64,000 bases of DNA from UBA5069 sp964560495 (GCA_964560495.1 CAZLMM010000001.1:1-64000); one strand, 5' to 3'; shown: positions 52,804 to 62,198, counted from the first letter of the stretch. The notes: generated by a model from the letters alone, not told the origin. A program made the numbers and translations.

Positions 52804-54063
52804 TTAGACGAAACGCGCCAGGCCAGCCCCTACACGATCGGGGGGCGCCAAGAGCGGCAACGCGTTCTCAAGGAGATGACGGCGCAGGTTGCTTCCTTGA
52901 CACGACGGTTCTGCCGCAGCGCACAGGGCGGCCACGCCGGTGACATAGGGAGCAGCCATACTTGTGCCACTTTTTTGAAGATATTTGCTTCGGTTGGCCG
53001 GTGTGCGTTCCCAACCGGAGAGCACATCCACGCCGATTCCAGCGATGTCTGGCTCAGTCTCGCCGGTGATGGGGGAGAGGCCACCGCCGCTGAACGGCGC
53101 CGGCGTCATGGCATGGTCCACCGCGCCAACCGATAGGCACTCTGGATAGTAGCCCGGTGCGCTCAGATGGCCCGGGCCGCCGTTGCCGATGGCGGCAATG
53201 GGCAGGACGTCAAAATCCTCCACCAAGGCCGTCAATACTTTGCGCATCACCTGTTCCGCCTGTTGATAGTCGGGAGCGTTCATCGTCGCCTGGGGCAGAC
53301 CAATGGACATATTGATGATGGTGGGCATGGCAAGCCATTTCTCATCCTGAAAATGCCCCAGCATCCAGTCCAGCCCAACCAGCACACGATCGAGCGTCGT
53401 TTTGACTGTCTCGCTTTCGATGACAGCCGCCGCCATGAGGTCAACAGCAGGCGCGATGCCCACATTGGCGCCAGCAACGATGCCGGCCACGTGAGTGCCA
53501 TGTCCGTTGACATCAAAGCCGCGCACTTTGCGAATTGCATCGTTCACTGGGTTGATGGGAACGTAACAGAAGTCGATGGTGCGCTGGCGAAACTCCCGAT
53601 GGTCTGCATCGCACCCGGAATCCAAAACACCCACTAATACTCCTTTGCCGTTGACGCCCCGCTCCCTGGCCAATTGTATCCCGCTGCTCTCCGGCCATAG
53701 CATCGTCGGACCCCGGGTGCGCCTGACGATACTGGCAGACACAGGGTGAGTGAAGCCCAGGGTAACGTCGCCGGCGATCAGGTGGTCAAGTTCAAGAATT
53801 GTGCGCGCTTTCTCCGCAATTTTCTTGCTGGAGGTTTGGATGACATAAGCGCCGACATAGGGCAGCCGTTCAAAGCAGTTCACGACACCTGGGCAAGATT
53901 CATCGGGGCATATTGGGCGCAGGCCAACGCTCTCCAGTTGCTCAGCCACCGTCGAAGCGGCCGCCAATGTCATCACCTCTGTTCGCTTGTCAGCAGACGC
54001 CGCTGAATGCAGAGAAAGATCAGACGATCGGGGGTGTTTGCGCACTGCAATCCATTTTGACAT
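52804..54063 (-). CDS. Subtilisin-like serine protease (S8)
   Basis: A 419-residue subtilase with a complete catalytic set: Asp in VGVLDSGCDADHREF, His in VNGHGTHVAGIVAGA, the oxyanion Asn in PIAAIGNGGPGHLSAPG, and Ser in SGTSMAAPYVTGVAALCA. The N-terminal 100 or so residues hold a propeptide-like segment (RLPYVGAYVIQTSSKKIAEKA). No signal peptide is visible, so it may act inside the cell or be exported another way. The ATG at 54063 has GGAG nine bases upstream. It precedes the I9-like small gene. Confidence 0.88.
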   Translation of the reverse strand: MSKWIAVRKHPRSSDLSLHSAASADKRTEVMTLAAASTVAEQLESVGLRPICPDESCPGVVNCFERLPYVGAYVIQTSSKKIAEKARTILELDHLIAGDVTLGFTHPVSASIVRRTRGPTMLWPESSGIQLARERGVNGKGVLVGVLDSGCDADHREFRQRTIDFCYVPINPVNDAIRKVRGFDVNGHGTHVAGIVAGANVGIAPAVDLMAAAVIESETVKTTLDRVLVGLDWMLGHFQDEKWLAMPTIINMSIGLPQATMNAPDYQQAEQVMRKVLTALVEDFDVLPIAAIGNGGPGHLSAPGYYPECLSVGAVDHAMTPAPFSGGGLSPITGETEPDIAGIGVDVLSGWERTPANRSKYLQKSGTSMAAPYVTGVAALCAAAEPSCQGSNLRRHLLENALPLLAPPDRVGAGLARFV

Positions 54064-54212
54064 CGATGAAGACTCCGATGAGGATTTCGAGATCGTTCGA
54101 CTGCTGACTACGACGGATATTTTGCCACAACGTGAGCCGAATGAAAAGGCCGATGCCGCCTTGCGGCGACATCGGCCCGTTGCTGGTGGGAAATTTTGGT
54201 GCAAGCATGAGG

Positions 54213-55385
54213 TCAGTTGCGGTAAAGCTCGCGCAGGATAATGTTCTTCTGAATCTGAGTTGTGCCTTCGTAGATTTGATAGATCTTGGCGTCGCGCATG
54301 AGTTTCTCGACCGGGTATTCCCTGCTGTAGCCGTTGCCGCCAAAGACCTGCACCGCATCAGTGGCATTCTGCATGGCTGCATCGGCGCAGAAGGCTTTGG
54401 CGATGGCTGCCTCCATGGTGTTACGCTTGCCCTTGTCGATCAGCCAGGCAGATTGCCAGGCCAACAGGCGTGCGGCCTCGGCGCGAATCTTCATGTCGGA
54501 CAGGAGGAAGCCAAGCCCTTGATGTTGATAGAGGGGGCGACCGAAGGTATGGCGTTCGGCTGCATATTTGACGGCCTCATCGAGCGCGCGGCGCGCCACG
54601 CCTGTGGCTGCTGCGGCGACCGGCGGACGGCTCTTGTCAAAGACGCGCATGCCGATCATAAATCCATCACCCTCGCGACCCAACAGGTTCTCGACGGGCA
54701 CCTCAACGTTCTCGAAGAAAACCTGGCATGCCTGGGCTGCATGTTGCCCCATCTTTTCCAATGGTTTGCTGGTGCTAACGCCTTTCCACTCCCGTTCGAC
54801 AATGAAGCAACTCATGCCTTTGTGCCCGTCGCCGGGAGTGGTCTTGGCAAAGACGGTGAAGTAGCTCGCCACCGGGCCGTCGGTGATCCACGTCTTCGTT
54901 CCGTTCATCACGTAGTGATCGCCTTTGCGCAGGGCCGTCGTCTTGATGCCCGCCACATCTGAACCGGCATCCGGCTCGGTCATGCAATAAGAGATGATCT
55001 TGCCCTTGCGGGTGAGCTGCGGGAAGTAGCGTTCCTTTTGTTCGTCGCTGCCAGCAATGAGGATAGGCAGGACAGCAAGCTGATTCAGCATCAGCGCAGT
55101 TTCAATGCCAGAGCAGCCGTAAGCCAACTCTTCGCCGACAATGCACTCTTCCAGAACGCTGGCGCCTGGCCCGTCATACTCTTCAGGGATGTTCAGATTG
55201 ACCAGGCCCGCCTTGCGCGCCTTGTTGAAAATCTCCCACGGCCATTCGCCGCAGCGGTCGTAGTGCTCTGCTTTGGGTGCGATCTCGTTGCGGGCGAAGT
55301 CGCGCGCAAGCTCCTGCAACATCTTCTGGTCGCCGGTCAACTCCAACTGCAATCCAACAGCGACTTCTTCCATTTCACGATACAT
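54213..55385 (-). CDS. Acyl-CoA dehydrogenase
   Basis: FAD-dependent first step of beta-oxidation or a branched-chain acyl-CoA pathway (390 residues). It has YCMTEPDAGSDVAGIKTTA, MNGTKTWITDGPVASYFTVFAKT, FGRPLYQHQGLGFLLSDM, AFCADAAMQNATDAVQVFGGNGYSREYP-type FAD/dimer contacts, and the catalytic glutamate in IYEGTTQIQKNII. Length and motifs are normal for short/medium-chain members. AAGGAA precedes the ATG at 55385. The subtilase gene begins 149 bases downstream on the same strand. Confidence 0.92.
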   Translation of the reverse strand: MYREMEEVAVGLQLELTGDQKMLQELARDFARNEIAPKAEHYDRCGEWPWEIFNKARKAGLVNLNIPEEYDGPGASVLEECIVGEELAYGCSGIETALMLNQLAVLPILIAGSDEQKERYFPQLTRKGKIISYCMTEPDAGSDVAGIKTTALRKGDHYVMNGTKTWITDGPVASYFTVFAKTTPGDGHKGMSCFIVEREWKGVSTSKPLEKMGQHAAQACQVFFENVEVPVENLLGREGDGFMIGMRVFDKSRPPVAAAATGVARRALDEAVKYAAERHTFGRPLYQHQGLGFLLSDMKIRAEAARLLAWQSAWLIDKGKRNTMEAAIAKAFCADAAMQNATDAVQVFGGNGYSREYPVEKLMRDAKIYQIYEGTTQIQKNIILRELYRN

Positions 55386-55584
55386 GTGTCAGGGTTCCTT
55401 TTCTCGACAAGTTGAGGGGAATTACATTCTCAGGTGACAGTCGCTTCTGGTAGTGACTATCACCTCTTGTTGATTGATCGAAACGCGCTGTCATTCTGGC
55501 GATGTTGCCGTTCTGTTATAATGCCGCTATTTGTTCTGAAAATAGTGGCCCGTGATGCGTCACTCGCAGGGGCATGAACATTGA

Positions 55585-56073
55585 TTACACAAGAATCCAG
55601 CGGGCTTTGGTGAGCCTGACCAGATCCGTCACCGGCAGTTCCAGGTTGACGCCCCGCTGACCGGCGCTGACGGCGATGGTTGTAAAGGCTTTAGCCCGTT
55701 CGTCCAGATAGATTTGGAACCCTCGATTGATCAGCGCCAGTGGGCTGATGCCGCCGGTTTGCAGTCCTGTCAATCGCTCCGCCTCGTCGTGGGCGGCCAT
55801 GCGGACTTTTTTGGCGCCAACAGCCTTGGCAAACGCCCTGAGGTCAAGGGTCGCAGGGCCGGGAATCACCACGAGCATCGGCTTGCGGGCCGGTTCATCG
55901 GCCAGAGCAACAAGCGTCTTGAAGACCCGATCTGCCGGTAGGCCGATGGCATTCGCCACCTCTACGGCAGAGTGAACGCCAGCATCATAGTCATAGGTGT
56001 GGACACGGTAAACGACTCCCTTGCTGTCCAGAAGGCGCGTCACGTTGTTCTTGAACTCAGTCGCGTTGCCCAT
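55585..56073 (-). CDS. ybaK: Cys-tRNA(Pro)/Cys-tRNA(Cys) deacylase YbaK
   Basis: Trans-editing hydrolase that removes cysteine from mischarged tRNA-Pro (162 residues). It has the INS-domain markers: VHTYDYDAGVHSAVEVANAIGLP, RVFKTLVALAD with the catalytic lysine, MAAHDEAERLTGLQTGGISPLAL and FQIYLDERAKAFTTIAVSAG. The start at 56073 is only 11 bases from the divergent 56085 gene, so the two transcripts must overlap or be leaderless. The gap 55386-55584 has no gene, only a TATAAT at 55517. Confidence 0.9.
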   Translation of the reverse strand: MGNATEFKNNVTRLLDSKGVVYRVHTYDYDAGVHSAVEVANAIGLPADRVFKTLVALADEPARKPMLVVIPGPATLDLRAFAKAVGAKKVRMAAHDEAERLTGLQTGGISPLALINRGFQIYLDERAKAFTTIAVSAGQRGVNLELPVTDLVRLTKARWILV

Positions 56074-56084
56074 TTTTCGCTCAC

Positions 56085-56768
56085 ATGTTCGAAGCAATTT
56101 CGTCGCTCATCGTCAATTTGGTCGCAGAGAAGCCGTGGATATTGGTCGCGGTCGTTCTGCTGATGGCGGCGGGCAGCCTGATTGGGCTGGGCGTCATTGT
56201 CAATCGCCGCCGCATACGGGCGATTGGCGCAGCATTGCGCGACAGCACGCGCGCATCGCTGGGCAACATGCGCTTGCGGGGGGCGATGGGCTTTTCTGCT
56301 CGCCTTACGCCAGCTCCCGAACCATTCGCAGAACTGACCGTCGACTTTACAGCAGCAACCCGATTCAGCCCATTAGATGTGGCGAACCAACTGCTACGCG
56401 GTCGCCGGCAGGAACTGCGTCTTGCCGGGCGTCTGTCGGCCGCGCCGCCAAACGAGCTGCTCTGGGCGAAAGGTCATCTGCCAGATCGTGCTGTGGGGCG
56501 TGGCCCGATGACCGAACTCTGGATGGAGAAGCGGCTGGACTTCATTCACGGCGCCTATGGTTTGCATGGTCCGAATGTCAGCGCGCTCGATCATGCCTTC
56601 TGTGAAATGCAGCGCCGTTTTGGCGCCTTTGTCCACTCCATCAGCGTTCTCGACGACTCCTCTACCCATGTGGTCATCATGCTGCGCATGTACGGATTCA
56701 ACAGCGAAGAGATTCCTGCTCTGATTGCATCGCTGCGTTCTCTAGCCAGGGCTGCGCTCATCGCCTAG
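56085..56768 (+). CDS. Hypothetical protein with one N-terminal membrane span
   Basis: A 227-residue protein that I do not recognise. One membrane segment lies at about residues 18-40 (PWILVAVVLLMAAGSLIGLGVIV), followed by a basic patch (NRRRIRAIGAALRD) and a mixed alpha/beta cytoplasmic domain with RLRGAMGFSARLTPAPEPFAE near residue 63 and DDSSTHVVIMLRMYGFNSEEIP near 190. No catalytic motif is evident. It is divergent from ybaK with only 11 bases between starts, and no ribosome site is visible. An inverted repeat follows. Confidence 0.65.
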   Translation: MFEAISSLIVNLVAEKPWILVAVVLLMAAGSLIGLGVIVNRRRIRAIGAALRDSTRASLGNMRLRGAMGFSARLTPAPEPFAELTVDFTAATRFSPLDVANQLLRGRRQELRLAGRLSAAPPNELLWAKGHLPDRAVGRGPMTELWMEKRLDFIHGAYGLHGPNVSALDHAFCEMQRRFGAFVHSISVLDDSSTHVVIMLRMYGFNSEEIPALIASLRSLARAALIA

Positions 56769-56791
56769 CGCCAACTACACGACAAAAACAG

Positions 56792-56830
56792 ACGGGTGAA
56801 TCAGCGCCTGATCGAGGCTGATCCACCCGT
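56792..56830. terminator. Bidirectional terminator-like hairpin
   Basis: ACGGGTGAATCAGC (56792-56805) with GCTGATCCACCCGT (56817-56830), one mismatch. On the minus strand it is followed by a T-rich stretch (complement of 56784-56790), so it best suits the lipoprotein gene; it also lies after the plus-strand gene. Confidence 0.6.
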
Positions 56831-56877
56831 TCCCACCCTCTCTAGGCGTTGGATGCGCTAGAACTGTTGTCCTGGAA

Positions 56878-57846
56878 TTACTGCCCCGGGAAGTGGGCGA
56901 CAATGTTGACGTTGCTGGACGTAACAATGGGCAAGAAAGTGTCCAAGAGCATGTTGAGCGCATCTGGCGCAACGCCGACGCTGTCCAGCAGACCAGCATC
57001 GGACGCAACGTCGATGACCGAGGCTAATTTGCCTTCGGACCAATCAATGTAGGGCAGTTCGGTGTCATTGACAACAAAGTGGACGCCATCCGGGTCAAGG
57101 CGCAGCTCGAAGTCTTTGATCCCCATCCCCATCGCGCCATTGATGTCACGTTCGCGCAGATTCAGCATCTTCCAGAAGTCCATGCCTGTCACGGCCTGCC
57201 AATCTTCACCGCTCAGTCCAGCCACAGTCCAGGAGCCATCCGAAGCATAGTAAACCGGAATAGTGATCTGCGGCGGTCGTCCCACGCTTTGCACAAAGGC
57301 GGTCTGGGCAGCAGCCAGGCGTGCAGCCGAAGAATCACCAGCATCCACCAGGAGTGGAATTGGCGTCGCGCCCTGCGCCAGTGGCAAGCGCAGCGTCGCG
57401 CCCACGCCCAGTTGTGTGAGTATCGGCAACACCTTTCCCAGTGCGGGCATAGGCGCCAGGCCAGCTGCATTCGACAGCAGTGCGGCGGTCCAGCCAATGG
57501 AAGGAATCGCTTGTCCGTTCAGAAAGATCATGAGGCCATTCGGCGCGTTGACAAGCTGAATGTGTTGGACGCCAGCGGTCGACAACTGTGCGACTGTATC
57601 TGCTGGCAGTGAAACATCCAGCGGGGCGCCAAAGGCTGCTCCCAGGTCGGCCAGTGGAACGCCTCCCATTGAGAGCGAGCCGTCCGCAGCTACATCGAGC
57701 GCCAGAGATGGCAGGTCTACGACGACTGCATCAGGCGCCGCTGATGCGGCTGTTTCGCCTGCGCCTGGGCGAGGCGCACACCCTGCCAACGCTAACAAGA
57801 GCGCCAGCAACAAAGTTACCCACAAGACGCTGCGTTTCTTCTTCAT
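56878..57846 (-). CDS. Uncharacterised lipoprotein
   Basis: A 322-residue exported protein with a basic N-terminus, a hydrophobic core and the lipobox LAGC (VTLLLALLLALAGCAPRPG), so it should be lipid-anchored. The mature part has no motif that I recognise; short recurring patterns such as LADLGAAFGAPLDVSLPADTV and LRLDPDGVHFVVND suggest a beta-rich fold with two similar halves. No enzymatic residues are evident. A 562-base intergenic region with tandem repeats lies upstream (57847-58408). Confidence 0.7.
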   Translation of the reverse strand: MKKKRSVLWVTLLLALLLALAGCAPRPGAGETAASAAPDAVVVDLPSLALDVAADGSLSMGGVPLADLGAAFGAPLDVSLPADTVAQLSTAGVQHIQLVNAPNGLMIFLNGQAIPSIGWTAALLSNAAGLAPMPALGKVLPILTQLGVGATLRLPLAQGATPIPLLVDAGDSSAARLAAAQTAFVQSVGRPPQITIPVYYASDGSWTVAGLSGEDWQAVTGMDFWKMLNLRERDINGAMGMGIKDFELRLDPDGVHFVVNDTELPYIDWSEGKLASVIDVASDAGLLDSVGVAPDALNMLLDTFLPIVTSSNVNIVAHFPGQ

Positions 57847-58143
57847 GATCTATCCTCCTGATGTGAGTGTGATTAGAATGTATACTGACTTCAAGCGATT
57901 GAGCCATTGGGCCCAGTTACAAAAGAAAATCTCTACAAGCTATGGAAGGGAGCGCAGTCAGAGGTCTTGTACCAGCTTTGATTCTACACATGGTTGGATT
58001 TTGTGTCAACTTGCTGCAAGGAAAGGCTTTCGGCTGTGGTTGACCTTTGAGTAAACTATATCCTCGTAACAAAGACATTAGGACGGGGCTGTTAGCCCGC
58101 AGCCTCAAGGCGCTTATTGATATCTACGCAGTGAAGCATCTGG

Positions 58144-58340
58144 GTGGCATAATGAGATTCTTCGCTGGCGCTCAGAATGACGCAGTTGCTGGCGCAATCC
58201 CCTCACGAGGATTAGGCAGGGGTGGCATAATGAGATTCTTCGCTGGCGCTCAGAATGACGCAGTTGCCGGCGCAATCCCCTCACGAGGATTAGGCGGGGG
58301 GTGGCATAATGAGATTCTTCGCTGGCGCTCAGAATGACGA
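58144..58340. repeat. Tandem array of family A repeats
   Basis: GTGGCATAATGAGATTCTTC starts at 58144, 58222 and 58301 (periods 78 and 79 bases). Two full units and one partial unit are nearly identical, each with TTCGCTGGCGCTCAGAATGA and, in the full units, CAATCCCCTCACGAGGATTA. No coding sequence is seen in 57847-58408. Confidence 0.85.
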
Positions 58341-58408
58341 GAGCCTGGTCTCATTTAGGTCGCTCTGTACAAGCGAGCAGTAAAATCGACCGTGCACAAT
58401 TTGATCGA

Positions 58409-59062
58409 TCATGAAGACGCTGCGGCGAATGATGACAAACGTCGCAGCAAATACCAGCGACAGGGATAGCGGTCGGGGCGAGCGCGCTGAATCTCCACAA
58501 CTTCCAGATGCGGCGTAAAGCGTTCCACGACTTCGTTCTCCTCCATGCCGCGAAACCAGCGCTCAGGGTCATCCGCCAACTCGGCCACCCGATCAAAAGC
58601 GTAGAGGTGATAATAGCCGCCCGGACACAGGTTATCAATGACTCCCTCCGCATAGGCCGACCGGCTCTCCAACGGCAGCCCATGAAAACAGCCCACGTCC
58701 AGCACATAGGATGCGCCCAAGCCAGAGAATGGCAGACAGGTCACATCGCCAGCAAGCAGCTGGATACGGCTGCGCACGCTGATCGCATCTGCGGTCGCCC
58801 GCGTTTGCCCCAGATACAGCGCGGCAGGAACGTAATCTACACCGATTGCTGTCAGGCCGAGGCTGGCCAGAAAGCGCACGTTGGTCGCCGGGCCGCAACC
58901 CAGGTCGAGAGCGATTCCCTCAGGCCGCGCGCGACCCGACGCCCAGAACTCCTTCACTTCCGGCGGCGTGATCTGGGTGTCCCATGGCGTGGCGCCCGAA
59001 CGGTAGTGCTCCTCAAAATGAGCGCGCAGGGTTTGCAGCATGATTGAGTTGCCCATCATCAT
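58409..59062 (-). CDS. Class I SAM-dependent methyltransferase
   Basis: A 217-residue methyltransferase with a Rossmann fold: motif I ALDLGCGPATNVRFLASLG near residue 52, an acidic strand-2 end (IGVDYVP), LLAGDVTCLPF, and motif IV SYVLDVGCFHGLP. The substrate is unknown. The ATG at 59062 overlaps the stop of the GNAT gene (ATGA), so translation is coupled; ATG 59041 is an alternative. The two genes form a small operon. Confidence 0.82.
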   Translation of the reverse strand: MMMGNSIMLQTLRAHFEEHYRSGATPWDTQITPPEVKEFWASGRARPEGIALDLGCGPATNVRFLASLGLTAIGVDYVPAALYLGQTRATADAISVRSRIQLLAGDVTCLPFSGLGASYVLDVGCFHGLPLESRSAYAEGVIDNLCPGGYYHLYAFDRVAELADDPERWFRGMEENEVVERFTPHLEVVEIQRARPDRYPCRWYLLRRLSSFAAASS

Positions 59063-59550
59063 GGCTTGATAGGGGACGGCGGCGGCAGGACGATCTCCAT
59101 GAAGGGGAGGCTGCGCCGCTGCCCTTCCAGGGTGTAACTCACTTCGCCAACGGTCTGCGCCCCCATTTTTTGATAAAAGCCCTCTGCGTTGGGGTCCGCC
59201 TCGATCTGCACGATCTTGGCGTCTCGTTCGACGGCGCGGTGCAGCGCGTGCTCGAACATGGCGCGGCCGATGCCCTGACGAATCGCAACCGGCATGACCC
59301 ACATGTGGTCGAGCTGCAACTTCTCGCCCGAACCGGTCAACGCATAGAATCCGAGAATGACGCCATCCACCAGGGCAACGTAGACATCTTGGCTCGCGAT
59401 ATAGGTGGGCGTGATGTGGAGTTGATCATGCCACAGTTCAATCCAGTGGGCTGGATAACCCCAGTAGCTTTTGGCGGCATGGGCGATCTGGGTGAGTCGA
59501 GTCGCTTGTTCCGGGATAGCTCGTTCGATCTGGATGGCGGTATTGGTCAT
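59059..59550 (-). CDS. GNAT family N-acetyltransferase
   Basis: A 163-residue acetyltransferase with the acetyl-CoA loop AIRQGIGRAMFEHAL near residue 90, preceded by LQLDHMWVMP and followed by IEADPNAEGFYQKMGAQTVGEV, the usual motif B. The N-terminal RAIPEQATRLTQIAHAAKSYWGY is typical of small GNATs of unknown target. AGAGAG precedes the ATG at 59550. Coupled to the methyltransferase gene downstream by a four-base overlap. Confidence 0.82.
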   Translation of the reverse strand: MTNTAIQIERAIPEQATRLTQIAHAAKSYWGYPAHWIELWHDQLHITPTYIASQDVYVALVDGVILGFYALTGSGEKLQLDHMWVMPVAIRQGIGRAMFEHALHRAVERDAKIVQIEADPNAEGFYQKMGAQTVGEVSYTLEGQRRSLPFMEIVLPPPSPIKP

Positions 59551-59910
59551 GGGTGATGCTCTCTGATATATAAAGCGATCAATCCTGTGTTCCTTGCCAT
59601 AGTGTAACCCAAACGGGACTGCATGTGCGAATCGACAAGGTGAGGCATGAGCGACGCGGCTCAGTTGGGTGCATTCAAAGTTCGTGCGAAAAGGGGATTG
59701 ACCGCCCATCGCTCATTTTGAACACACCCAGTTCACTTGTGAAGCCCCGGCGTGAAGTAGACCCGAAGTGCAGCTATTCATTGACAGGTGGATCGATTGC
59801 TGTACAATAAAGCCGCTTGTAATTACACATTGTAGAATGGGTGCGAACGCCAGAACGAGAAAGAAGTGGGATGGCGCGGCCTATACAGATGTGAAAGCGA
59901 CAGATGATCG

Positions 59911-61113
59911 ATGGTTCGTCAACTTCAAGGCAGTACCCTGCACAGTTCGCGCCAAATTCAACGCCCGGTTCCGCCGCACTTTGGCTTCGCCATTGTCAAG
60001 GCGTATTATTTCTGCTTCTTCTTCGCCATCGGCGCCATTGCACCCTACTTCACCATTTACCTCCAGCAGCGGGGACTCACCGGCGCGCAGATTGGCCTGA
60101 TCCTGACCGTACCGCCGTTGATTGCGCTGGTTGCCAGCCCGATTTGGGGCGCCATCGTGGACCGCTGGCAGGCGCCGCGCCGGGTCATGGCGCTGTGCGC
60201 ATCCGTGGCCGGCGTCGTTTCGATCTTCTTCCTGGGCGCCTACAGCTTTGTCGCTATCCTGGCGGTGCTCCTTGTTATGAATTTTTTCCGCAGCCCCATC
60301 CCGCCCTTGCTCGACAGCGCATCGATGAAGCTCGTCTCTGAATACAACGCCAGCTATGGTCGTCAGCGTCTCTTTGGCAGCATCGGCTTTGTTTTTGCCA
60401 GCTATGGCCTGGGCTGGATCGTCACCACGAACAACCTTACCCCGGTCTTCTGGGCGCACGCCGCAGCCCTGGCAATTGGTTGCGCCACCCTGAGCCTGGC
60501 GCTGCCGGTGCGAGTGGAAACCATGCGCACCACTCTTTGGGAGGGGCTGCGCACGATGATCTCCGGCGCTGTCTACCGCAGCCTGCTCATCGCCATGTTC
60601 ATGCTCGGCGTGAGCGCCGCCTGTTACATCACCTTCCTTGGTCTGCAAATCCTGAATCTGGGCGGCAGCGAGACACAGGTGGGGCTAGTCTTTGCCGCCA
60701 ATGCCGTCGCCGAAATCCCTGTGATGTTTTTGGGGCAGCGCTGGTTCGCCAAAGTGTCATATCGACGCACCATCGTCATGGCGATGCTCGGATTCAGCAT
60801 CGTCTGGGGTCTGGCTGCGTTGGCAACAGCGGCCTGGCAGGTGATTTTGATTGCTCCCTTGACCGGCGTGTGCTTTGGCCTGACGTGGATGGCGACGGTG
60901 GGCTACGCCAACAGCAGCGCGCCCCCCGGTTTCAGCGCCAGCGCACAGACGTTGGTCAGCGCGGCGCATGGCGGTTTGGGCTGGGCGGTGGGCGCGGCCC
61001 TGTCCGGTCTGCTGTGGGATGCGGGCGAGGGGCGCGCTGTCTTCTCCGCCGCAGCGATCATCGTGGCGATAGGCGCGTTTGTCTTCTGGCGCGGGACTCG
61101 ACCCAGACGCTAA
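59911..61113 (+). CDS. Major facilitator superfamily transporter
   Basis: A 400-residue membrane protein with about twelve hydrophobic spans in the LacY/HcaT-like MFS_1 arrangement. It opens with AYYFCFFFAIGAIAPYFTIYLQQRG, has the loop GAIVDRWQAPRRVM in the place of the A motif, and a conserved FRSPIPPLLDS segment in span five. The cargo cannot be told. No strong ribosome site precedes the ATG at 59911. The region 59551-59910 upstream has no gene that I can support. Confidence 0.82.
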   Translation: MVRQLQGSTLHSSRQIQRPVPPHFGFAIVKAYYFCFFFAIGAIAPYFTIYLQQRGLTGAQIGLILTVPPLIALVASPIWGAIVDRWQAPRRVMALCASVAGVVSIFFLGAYSFVAILAVLLVMNFFRSPIPPLLDSASMKLVSEYNASYGRQRLFGSIGFVFASYGLGWIVTTNNLTPVFWAHAAALAIGCATLSLALPVRVETMRTTLWEGLRTMISGAVYRSLLIAMFMLGVSAACYITFLGLQILNLGGSETQVGLVFAANAVAEIPVMFLGQRWFAKVSYRRTIVMAMLGFSIVWGLAALATAAWQVILIAPLTGVCFGLTWMATVGYANSSAPPGFSASAQTLVSAAHGGLGWAVGAALSGLLWDAGEGRAVFSAAAIIVAIGAFVFWRGTRPRR

Positions 61114-61230
61114 TAGACAACACAAATAGACTTCGTACATTGAGGAATGGTATTGAAAAACTGGCTCAACCGAACCCTATTGGTCACGTAAGGCTTGACC
61201 ACCTCGATTCCAGTTGAGCCGAAAACTTGC

Positions 61231-61280
61231 GCACCCCGGAGATCGAGAGATTGGTTTGGCTCAATCTCTCAATTTCTGGG
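61231..61280. other. Inverted repeat between MFS and DeoR genes
   Basis: GAGAGATTG (61245-61253) with CAATCTCTC (61262-61270), and weaker outer pairing CCCGGA/TCTGGG. No U tract; possibly a shared 3' end hairpin for the convergent genes. Nothing else is seen in 61114-61328. Confidence 0.45.
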
Positions 61281-61328
61281 AACTATACCTGACGCACTCA
61301 CTCGTTGGCCCTGGGGGAAGCCCCGCCG

Positions 61329-62141
61329 CTAATGTGAAATTGAGCGCGTATCGACGATACGCACATCGACGTTCAGGGCAACCAATCCGGCGATGTACTG
61401 CTCCGGCGCATCGCCGTCCGTGACGACGATATGTACTGATTCGATGGGCAGGATGCGCGAGAGCGATTTGACGCCCAGCTTCGTGCTGTCGAGCAACATG
61501 ACCACCCGGCTGGCGCTTGCGGCCATGGCGCGCTTGACCTGAATCTCCAGGGGATTGGGGTCGGTGAAGCCTTCGGGAAATGTGAAACCTGTGGCGCTCA
61601 AGAAGCAAGTGTGAGCGTTGACCCCACGGAAATACTCCTCTGCCTGAGGACCCACAAAGGTAAAACCCACCGCACGCATCATCCCTCCGCAACAATAGAC
61701 GTTGATCTCAGGCAAGTGCAGAGCCAGCTCGTTCATCGTGTCCAGGCCGTTGCCGATGACTGTCAGATGCTCCTGACGCAGGTGCTTCACCATCGCGGCA
61801 ACGGTCGTCCCCGCCTCCAGAAAGATGATGTCGTGATCCTCGACTAAGTTGGCGGCCGCATAGTGGGCGATTGCTTCCTTACGGTCGCGGCTCAGCGTCT
61901 GCTTGCTGGCGAAATATGGCTCCATTTCGCGAGGGCGCTCCACAGGAACAGCGCCCCCACGAATCTTGCGCAGACGCCCGCTTTCGTCCAAGCTGGTGAG
62001 GTCGCGCCAGATGGTCATGAGCGATACGCCAAAGCGATCCACCAGATTCTCCGATGTGACAAACCCATTCTGCCCGACTGCTTCCACGATCTTATTTCTA
62101 CGCAGTTCAGTGAGCATCTTGCTCTTGGATGCGCTCGTCAT
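61329..62141 (-). CDS. DeoR-family transcriptional regulator
   Basis: A 270-residue repressor-type protein. The N-terminal DeoR helix-turn-helix is clear (RRNKIVEAVGQNGFVTSENL to FGVSLMTIWRDLTSLDESG, residues about 14-55), followed by the sugar-phosphate sensor domain with ALAVGN-like VIGNGLDTMNEL, FLEAGTTVAAM and LLDSTKLGVKSLSRILPIE. Its likely ligand is a phosphorylated sugar. GAGGAGC precedes the ATG at 62141. It is divergent from the hexose-phosphate isomerase genes, which it probably controls along with itself. Confidence 0.88.
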   Translation of the reverse strand: MTSASKSKMLTELRRNKIVEAVGQNGFVTSENLVDRFGVSLMTIWRDLTSLDESGRLRKIRGGAVPVERPREMEPYFASKQTLSRDRKEAIAHYAAANLVEDHDIIFLEAGTTVAAMVKHLRQEHLTVIGNGLDTMNELALHLPEINVYCCGGMMRAVGFTFVGPQAEEYFRGVNAHTCFLSATGFTFPEGFTDPNPLEIQVKRAMAASASRVVMLLDSTKLGVKSLSRILPIESVHIVVTDGDAPEQYIAGLVALNVDVRIVDTRSISH

Positions 62142-62176
62142 GACGTTGCTCCTCGCCGCCACTCGATTTTCTACAA

Positions 62177-62186
62177 CAACATGTTG
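62177..62186. promoter_or_regulatory. Operator-like palindrome CAACATGTTG
   Basis: A perfect 10-base palindrome between the DeoR-regulator start and its -10 box. CAACA/TGTTG half-sites recur at 62235-62249 with a five-base spacer. Confidence 0.5.
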
Positions 62187-62198
62187 CATATTTAACAA

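Noticed and set aside
58144..58340. Possible CRISPR array
   Set aside because: The unit is 78-79 bases with no unique spacers; whole units are alike, and no cas gene is present.
59063..59302. N-terminal extension of the methyltransferase to 59302
   Set aside because: Those residues overlap the GNAT coding sequence in another frame and look like a shadow; the family fold starts after 59062.
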